From assembly GCA_964485695.1 (NCBI GenBank), contig CAZAKZ010000183.1:1-9549 (forward strand): a stretch of 9,549 nucleotides of DNA, read 5' to 3'. Origin of the DNA: CAZAKZ01 sp964485695 (GTDB lineage: Bacteria; Planctomycetota; JAFGQW01). Below, piece by piece: positions 5,660 to 9,549 of the stretch. The notes beneath the pieces are model-generated. The model saw only the letters and a list, made by a program, of their open reading frames with translations. It was not told the DNA's origin and searched no databases. How positions within the stretch are numbered: position 1 is the stretch's first letter; every line of letters begins with the position of its first letter. The position numbers and the translations under genes were made by a program.

Positions 5660-5697
5660 AGCATAACCCCCGGTTGCTCTTTCGTTCGTTTTTCGGC

Positions 5698-5725
5698 TTT
5701 ACATCATAACGCAGAGTTATATCAT
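5698..5725 (+). promoter_or_regulatory. Predicted sigma-70 promoter for the primase operon
   Basis: TTTACA at 5698-5703 and TATCAT at 5720-5725 are separated by 16 nt. It is the best promoter-like pair between the two divergent genes and lies in the only AT-rich stretch there. It would give a leader of about 165 nt before the primase start. Confidence 0.4.
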
Positions 5726-5732
5726 GTCGCAA
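5703..5732 (-). promoter_or_regulatory. Predicted sigma-70 promoter for the XRE gene
   Basis: Read on the minus strand: TTGCGA (5732-5727), an 18-nt spacer, TATGAT (5708-5703). The -10 box matches five of six consensus positions. It overlaps the rightward promoter, so a repressor bound between them would affect both. Confidence 0.4.
5706..5720. promoter_or_regulatory. Candidate operator dyad for the XRE repressor
   Basis: ATAAC (5706-5710), GCAGA, GTTAT (5716-5720) is a 15-bp dyad. It overlaps the -10 box on the leftward side and fills the spacer of the rightward promoter. Size and position suit a Cro/C1-type dimer. Imperfect symmetry may continue outward (CATC and ATCATG). Confidence 0.45.
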
Positions 5733-5896
5733 AGTCATTTTCTGGAAATCCGTCTTGACGGGGTTCTGGAGAGTGGGCCAGCCGCCCGTCCTGGCAGACA
5801 AACGCGACTGGCCCGGCAAACCCGAGCCGAGGCTCGAGCTCACTGGTACGCTACCACGAAGCGGGCCGAAGCTCCACAACTGAAAGGAGCATCGTC
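5726..5896 (+). other. Leader of the primase operon
   Basis: About 170 nt with no gene. It holds two possible stems: GGGCCAG (5775-5781) with CTGGCCC (5808-5814), and CGAGCC with GGCTCG (5823-5836). It ends in the strong ribosome-binding site GAAAGGAG (5882-5889), seven nucleotides before the primase ATG. The structure could attenuate expression, but nothing identifies a known riboswitch or leader peptide. Confidence 0.35.
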
Positions 5897-8755
5897 ATGG
5901 CCCGCAGCCGTAAGTACGACGACGCAGAACTCGCCCAGCTCAAGAAGAACGTCTCGATCCTGCACGTGTGCGCCGCACACGGCATCGAGCTCAAACGACA
6001 CGGCACCGCCGACTACGTCGGCCGCTGCCCGTTCCACGACGAGGACGAAGCGTCCTTCGTCGTGACCCCGGGCAAGAACCTCTGGCACTGCATGGGGTGC
6101 GACAAGGGCGGCAGCGTCATCGACCTGGTCATGGCGCTGGACGGCCTGACGTTCCGCCAGGCCGTTGACCGGCTCATGACCTCAAACGGCCTCATCAGCC
6201 GAGGCAGCGAAGCGGCTAAACAAAGAGAACCGCAGGACCGCCCGGCAGTACCTCCGGAGCGTGCCGCGCAGCTCATCGAGCGCGCGGTTTCGATCTACGA
6301 GAAGAACTACACCGAGAGCCCGGAAGGGAAGAGCTACCTCGAACATCGAGGCATCACCGACGTCGGGCTGCTCACGCAGCACCGCGTCGGTTACTGCAAC
6401 GGCCGCCTGCCGGAAATCCTCCCCGGTAACGGCACCGTGTGCAGTGACCTCAAGGGCGTAGGCATCCTCTCGCCGAGCGGCGGGGAGCATTTCGCCGGAT
6501 GCCTCGTGTTCCCCGTACTCGACGTGGACGGCAACGTCACCACGCTTTACGGCCGCTTCACGAGCGAGGGCATGAAGCGGCACGTCTTCCTTCCCGGCCG
6601 GCCGACCGGGCTGTGGAACGCGCCGGTCATGAAGACCTACTCCGAGCTGATCGTGGTCGAGTCCGTACTCGACGCGCTCAGTGTCCAGGTTGCCGGGTTC
6701 CCGAACGTGGTTGCCGCCCAGGGAACGAACGGCCTCAACGACGCCGACATCGAGGAGATGCGTCAAAACGGCGTCAACAAGCTCGTGCTCGTCTTCGACG
6801 GCGACCAAGCCGGAGTCAAGGCCGCCGCGCGGCTGAAGGAGAGACTTGCCCTGAGTTCTGCCGAAGGGCTGAGCGGCTTCACCGTCATTACCCGATCGTT
6901 GCCGGACGAGCACGACCCCAACAGCTACCTTGTGAAGCACGGAGCCCAGGGCCTGCTTCAGTTCCTCTGTGACAATCCGGAACCCGACTCGTCGCGGTGT
7001 AGCCAGGCGAAGCCGGAACCGGAGCAACCGGAATCGACGAGCGCCGTCAGCGCGGAGACCGGAGAGAACCAGTCTCCCACGCCTGCCCTCCATAGCCCAC
7101 GCGGGCCGGGCGACGGAGGGCGGGCCGGGGAACCGGACGCCGATCCGGCTTCGCCTGACGGACTTGTCCCGGCGAAGCCTGGCGAAGACGGACTCGCCTT
7201 CACCTACGGCCTGCGCACCTACCAGGTGCTCGGCCTTGAAAAGGGACCGCGTAAGCTGCGCGCCACGGTCCGCGTGCAGCACGCAGGCAAGCTGCACGTC
7301 GACACGCTCGACTTCTACTCGGCCAGGTCCCGGCGCATGCTTGCCCAGGACCTGTGCCGGATCTTCGAGGCATCGCCCGAGACCATCGAGGCCGACATCA
7401 CGCGCGTGCTCCAGGCCTGCGAGAAGCAGCCCAAGAGACAGGAGTCAGGGGGCAGGAGTCAGGAGTCAGCAAGACCGGCAATGTCGGCTGGAGACAAGGC
7501 CGAAGCCGAGCGCTTCGGCCGTTCGCCCCGGCTCATCAAGCAGGTGCTTGCCGACTACGAGACCCGCGGTCTCGTCGGCGAGGAGCCCAACAAGCTGCTG
7601 TCCTATTTAGCCGCCGTCTCCCGCAAGATGGACGAGCCCTTGAGCGTGCTCGTCCTGTCGAGCTCCGGAGCGGGCAAGACGGCGCTCCAGGACACGACGC
7701 TTGCCTTCGTGCCGCCCGAGGACCTCGTGAAGCTCACGAGCCTCTCGGGCAAGGCCCTGTTCTACAAGGAGCGTCTCGCGCTCAAGCACAAGGTGCTTGC
7801 GCTCGAAGAGGGCGACGGGGCCGAGGAAGCGACTTACGCGATCCGCAACCTCATCAGCGCCGGTGAGCTCGTCATCGAGAGCACCATCAAGGACTTGGCC
7901 ACCGGTCGCTTGACGACGATGGAGAACCGCGTGGAAGGCCCCACAAGCGTTTTCATCACCACGACCGACCCCGAGACCGACCCGGAGACGAAGAGCCGCT
8001 TCTTCGTGACCTCGATCGACGAGAGCCGCGAGCAGACCCGGCGCATCCTGGACTTCCAGCGAAGACGCCAGACGCTGGACGGTCTGACCGTCAACGCTCG
8101 CAGCGACGCAACGCTTCGCGTGCATCGCAACTTCCAGCGGCTCCTGAAACCGCTCGCCGTCGTGAACCCCTTCGCCGATCGTCTCACCTACGGTGACGAC
8201 CGGCTGCAGGGGAGACGCGACCAGCCCAAGTATCTGAACCTCATCAAGTCCGTGGCCTTCCTGCGCCAGATGCGCAAGGAAGTGCTCTTCGCCCAACGCA
8301 ACGGCACGGCCGTGCCCTACGTGACGGTCGACCTCGACGACGTGCGTATCGCCAACAAGCTTGCCCACGAGGTCCTCGGCCGATCACTCGACGAGCTCAG
8401 CCGTCCCGGCCGCGCTCTGCTGCTCCTGCTTGACGAGATGGTCGAGAAGACGGCCACGGAGCTTGAGAAGACAAGCGGCATCAGTCCCGAAGCAAGTTCG
8501 GGACGCCCCTCGCGTTGCTCGGTGCGCTTCACGCGGCGCGAGATCCGCGAGGCCACCGGCTGGGCGCACACGCGCGTACACCGCTACCTCAAGGAGTTGA
8601 TCGAGCTCGAATACGTGCTGCTGGACTCCGGCCGCAACGGCACGCTGTGCCGCTACCGCCTGGCTTACGAGGGTCAGGGCAGGAACGGCGAACGCTTCAT
8701 GCTCGGGCTGGTCGATCCCGACGAGCTCGCGCGGGAGGGGGGAGCGGCTGAATGA
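5897..8755 (+). CDS. Primase-helicase: CHC2 zinc finger, Toprim, P-loop ATPase and winged helix
   Basis: A 952-aa replication protein. Residues 1-100 form a DnaG-like CHC2 zinc finger with ligands Cys44, His47, Cys65 and Cys68 (CPFH, CMGC). Residues about 140-355 form the primase/Toprim core, with Glu255 (VVESVLDAL) and Asp301/Asp303 (VFDGDQAG) as likely metal ligands for primer synthesis. A low-complexity linker (360-432) leads to a middle domain (433-510) and a second linker (511-535). A P-loop ATPase follows at about 540-725: Walker A SSSGAGKT (588-595), Walker B VLALEEGD (633-640), ITTT (687-690) as sensor, and Arg701 as a possible arginine finger. A winged helix (about 874-922) ends the protein and probably binds origin DNA. 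This primase-plus-helicase layout is typical of phages, satellites and integrative elements, so it probably replicates the element. Four palindromic repeats are translated in frame in the linkers. Start: ATG after GAAAGGAG. Confidence 0.93.
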   Translation: MARSRKYDDAELAQLKKNVSILHVCAAHGIELKRHGTADYVGRCPFHDEDEASFVVTPGKNLWHCMGCDKGGSVIDLVMALDGLTFRQAVDRLMTSNGLISRGSEAAKQREPQDRPAVPPERAAQLIERAVSIYEKNYTESPEGKSYLEHRGITDVGLLTQHRVGYCNGRLPEILPGNGTVCSDLKGVGILSPSGGEHFAGCLVFPVLDVDGNVTTLYGRFTSEGMKRHVFLPGRPTGLWNAPVMKTYSELIVVESVLDALSVQVAGFPNVVAAQGTNGLNDADIEEMRQNGVNKLVLVFDGDQAGVKAAARLKERLALSSAEGLSGFTVITRSLPDEHDPNSYLVKHGAQGLLQFLCDNPEPDSSRCSQAKPEPEQPESTSAVSAETGENQSPTPALHSPRGPGDGGRAGEPDADPASPDGLVPAKPGEDGLAFTYGLRTYQVLGLEKGPRKLRATVRVQHAGKLHVDTLDFYSARSRRMLAQDLCRIFEASPETIEADITRVLQACEKQPKRQESGGRSQESARPAMSAGDKAEAERFGRSPRLIKQVLADYETRGLVGEEPNKLLSYLAAVSRKMDEPLSVLVLSSSGAGKTALQDTTLAFVPPEDLVKLTSLSGKALFYKERLALKHKVLALEEGDGAEEATYAIRNLISAGELVIESTIKDLATGRLTTMENRVEGPTSVFITTTDPETDPETKSRFFVTSIDESREQTRRILDFQRRRQTLDGLTVNARSDATLRVHRNFQRLLKPLAVVNPFADRLTYGDDRLQGRRDQPKYLNLIKSVAFLRQMRKEVLFAQRNGTAVPYVTVDLDDVRIANKLAHEVLGRSLDELSRPGRALLLLLDEMVEKTATELEKTSGISPEASSGRPSRCSVRFTRREIREATGWAHTRVHRYLKELIELEYVLLDSGRNGTLCRYRLAYEGQGRNGERFMLGLVDPDELAREGGAAE
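7085..7121 (+). repeat. Palindromic element inside the first primase linker
   Basis: GCCCTCC (7085-7091) pairs with GGAGGGC (7115-7121). Inside lies a second stem, GCCC (7095-7098) with GGGC (7103-7106). It encodes about residues 397-409 of the linker between Toprim and the middle domain, and the reading frame stays open. From memory, similar CCCTCC...GGAGGG elements occur as dispersed intergenic repeats in PVC-type genomes. Confidence 0.65.
7147..7179 (+). repeat. Perfect 9-bp inverted repeat inside the first primase linker
   Basis: GGCTTCGCC (7147-7155) and GGCGAAGCC (7171-7179) are perfect complements with a 15-nt loop. It codes for about residues 417-428 (ASPDGLVPAKPG). A third GGCGAAG follows at 7181, a direct repeat of the right arm. 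Confidence 0.75.
7439..7469 (+). repeat. Tandem CAGGAGT repeats inside the second primase linker
   Basis: CAGGAGTCAG (7439-7448), four G, then CAGGAGTCAGGAGTCAG (7453-7469). The protein shows this as QESGGRSQES between the middle domain and the ATPase. AGGAGTC runs are a familiar intergenic micro-repeat in many bacteria, so this looks like repeat expansion within a tolerant linker. Confidence 0.7.
8484..8504 (+). repeat. Perfect 8-bp hairpin inside the primase, before the winged helix
   Basis: GTCCCGAA (8484-8491), loop GCAAG, TTCGGGAC (8497-8504). It encodes SPEASSGR (863-870), the junction between the ATPase lid region and the winged helix. As far as I recall, TCCCGAA-n-TTCGGGA hairpins are common dispersed repeats in this kind of genome. 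Confidence 0.75.
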
Positions 8756-8949
8756 AGAAGCTGCACATTCCCGGCGAGGACGAGGCGGCGGCGATCGCCG
8801 CGGACATCACGGCGGCCCGGCAGGCGGAGCGCCCCGAGAAGTCGAGGATCCAGGAGAACTTCCGCGCTACCGCCCGCCGGATCGCCGCGCAGATCGACAT
8901 CGAAGAAACCATGTGGCGCATGCTCGCAAAGGAGCCGGAACGACCGTGA
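8752..8949 (+). CDS. Small helical protein, translationally coupled to the primase-helicase
   Basis: A 65-aa highly charged protein. Its ATG overlaps the primase stop (ATGA, 8752-8755), with GGAGGGGGGAG a few bases upstream inside the primase gene, so translation is probably coupled. The sequence is likely two helices (DEAAAIAADITAARQAE and RIQENFRATARRIAAQID) and has no cysteine, membrane segment or recognisable motif. Position between the primase-helicase and the recombinase suggests a small partner of one of them, for example a helicase loader, a recombination directionality factor or an origin-binding helper. None of these is shown by the sequence: the usual winged-helix signature of excisionases is absent. 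Confidence 0.7.
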   Translation: MKKLHIPGEDEAAAIAADITAARQAERPEKSRIQENFRATARRIAAQIDIEETMWRMLAKEPERP

Positions 8950-8990
8950 GAGGGGCGACTGTCACGCCGCAGGCCCTGCGAAGGCGGAAC

Positions 8991-9045
8991 CTGTTCACCA
9001 GCTTTCCAGTACCTTTTCACGCGCTTTCCACCACCTTTCCAACGG
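8991..9045 (+). repeat. Five tandem 11-bp iterons (CTTTCCA/TGGAAAG)
   Basis: Units begin at 8991, 9002, 9013, 9024 and 9035: CTGTTCACCAG, CTTTCCAGTAC, CTTTTCACGCG, CTTTCCACCAC and CTTTCCAACGG. The first seven bases of each are conserved (CTKTYCA) and the last four vary. The exact 11-bp period puts all copies on one helical face, as in iterons bound by replication initiators or arm-type sites of tyrosine recombinases. They lie between the coupled small gene and the recombinase. Confidence 0.82.
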
Positions 9046-9054
9046 CCGGAAACG

Positions 9055-9085
9055 GCGTAATCCACTGAATGAACGTCACTTACGC
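9055..9085. repeat. Inverted repeat between iterons and recombinase gene
   Basis: GCGTAA (9055-9060) and TTACGC (9080-9085) are perfect complements spaced by 19 nt. This could be a core-type recombinase site or an operator. The arms are short, so chance is possible. Confidence 0.35.
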
Positions 9086-9108
9086 GCAAACCGGTTCATC
9101 GGGCCGGG

Positions 9109-9115
9109 AAAGGAG
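9109..9115 (+). promoter_or_regulatory. Ribosome-binding site of the recombinase
   Basis: AAAGGAG lies six nucleotides before ATG 9122 and fixes that start. I see no convincing -35/-10 pair between 8950 and 9108, so the gene is either read from the primase promoter or controlled through the iteron region. Confidence 0.6.
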
Positions 9116-9121
9116 AAGTAT

Positions 9122-9549
9122 ATGCCCTTCAGCAGCGGTCATAGCGGAACACTCATATCCGAGCTCATCGAGCAGTACCTTGCGGACCGCCGCAAGGTGA
9201 AATACAGCCCGAAAACGGTCGCGTCTTTCGCCAAGGCGTTGACACACTTCATTGCCACGCTCGACGCCGCCGGCATCGAGCGCGTGCAGGACGTGACCCG
9301 GGAACACCTTGAATCCTTCCGCCTGCGGCTGAAGGACCGTGACCTCAGCCCCGCCAGCGTCGAGTTGTATACGCGCAACGTTCGCAGGTTCTTCGACTGG
9401 CTCGAAGACCGCCAGATGCTCTTCGAGAATCCGGCCGCTGACTTCATCATCCCCAAGCCGGATCGCCGCCTGATGCCCGTGCCCACGGTCACGGAGATCA
9501 AGCGGCTGCTCGCGCAGCCCAACGTCGGCCGCCCGGTCGGCCTGCGCGA
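9122..9549 (+). CDS. Tyrosine recombinase (XerC/D- or phage-integrase-like), N-terminal part, cut by window end
   Basis: The frame is open to the last base: 142 codons are visible. Residues about 8-100 form the SAM-like core-binding domain of tyrosine recombinases: LISELIEQYLADRR, SPKTVASFAKALTHF, VTREHLESFRLRLKDR, SPASVELYTRNVRRFFDWL, and ENPA. LMPVPTVTEIKRLLAQP then opens the catalytic domain. The catalytic Arg, His and Tyr lie beyond the window, so activity cannot be judged. There is no arm-binding extension before the core-binding domain, which is usual for Xer-like proteins. It probably integrates and excises the element that carries the primase-helicase. A single recombinase or the first of a tandem set are both possible. 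Confidence 0.93.
   Translation, partial: MPFSSGHSGTLISELIEQYLADRRKVKYSPKTVASFAKALTHFIATLDAAGIERVQDVTREHLESFRLRLKDRDLSPASVELYTRNVRRFFDWLEDRQMLFENPAADFIIPKPDRRLMPVPTVTEIKRLLAQPNVGRPVGLR

Noticed and set aside
5496..5879. 127-codon minus-strand frame crossing the divergent promoter region
   Set aside because: Overlaps the XRE gene in another frame and the promoter-operator region; no recognisable domain.
6182..7297. 371-codon minus-strand frame antisense to the primase-helicase (also 7607-8368 minus)
   Set aside because: The sense frame carries conserved Toprim and ATPase motifs; the antisense frames show no domain and no start signals.
1..9549. tRNA or rRNA genes, or a tRNA-end attachment site
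   Set aside because: No cloverleaf, CCA-bearing acceptor stem or rRNA signature found by eye; an att site may lie outside the window.

Overview
The window reads as accessory DNA from a GC-rich bacterium. The best guess is the PVC group (Kiritimatiellota, Lentisphaerota or Verrucomicrobiota). This rests on the style of the Rhs core (asparagine- and threonine-rich strands, a core ending in DPIGE-GGLNL and D-x-L-G) and on the palindromic repeats. It is inference; no rRNA or housekeeping marker is present to settle it.

Left part (1-3506): the 3' three kilobases of a large rhs gene, cut by the window edge. It runs through YD repeats and a complete Rhs core, then ends in a cysteine-rich C-terminal tip of about 220 residues, in lower-GC DNA. 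Forty nucleotides upstream of a good ribosome-binding site for a 139-aa exported small protein the rhs gene stops, so the two look like a polymorphic toxin and its candidate immunity protein.

Middle part (about 3507-5246): roughly 1.7 kb with no gene I can support. It starts with an orphan 53-nt scrap of Rhs core. It then holds tandem 14-15 nt repeats, two families of dispersed direct repeats (55 and 77 nt), a degenerate GGTC-n-GACC-type motif in four places, and from 4350 a dense series of perfect or nearly perfect inverted repeats. One hairpin is preserved between repeat copies by a compensatory base-pair change.

Right part (5247-9549): a compact module typical of an integrative or satellite element. 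A leftward XRE repressor faces a rightward operon across overlapping divergent promoters with a small dyad. The operon encodes a 952-aa primase-helicase (CHC2 zinc finger, Toprim, linker, P-loop ATPase, winged helix) and, by ATGA overlap, a 65-aa helical protein. Five 11-bp iterons follow, then a tyrosine recombinase that runs off the window. The likely logic is that the repressor controls the primase operon, the primase-helicase copies the element, and the recombinase moves it, with the iterons as origin or arm-type sites.

Most noteworthy are the phased iterons, the palindromic elements carried in frame inside linkers of the primase-helicase, the covarying hairpin repeat, and the Rhs tip with a possible His-Cys (caspase-like) pair beside its candidate immunity gene.
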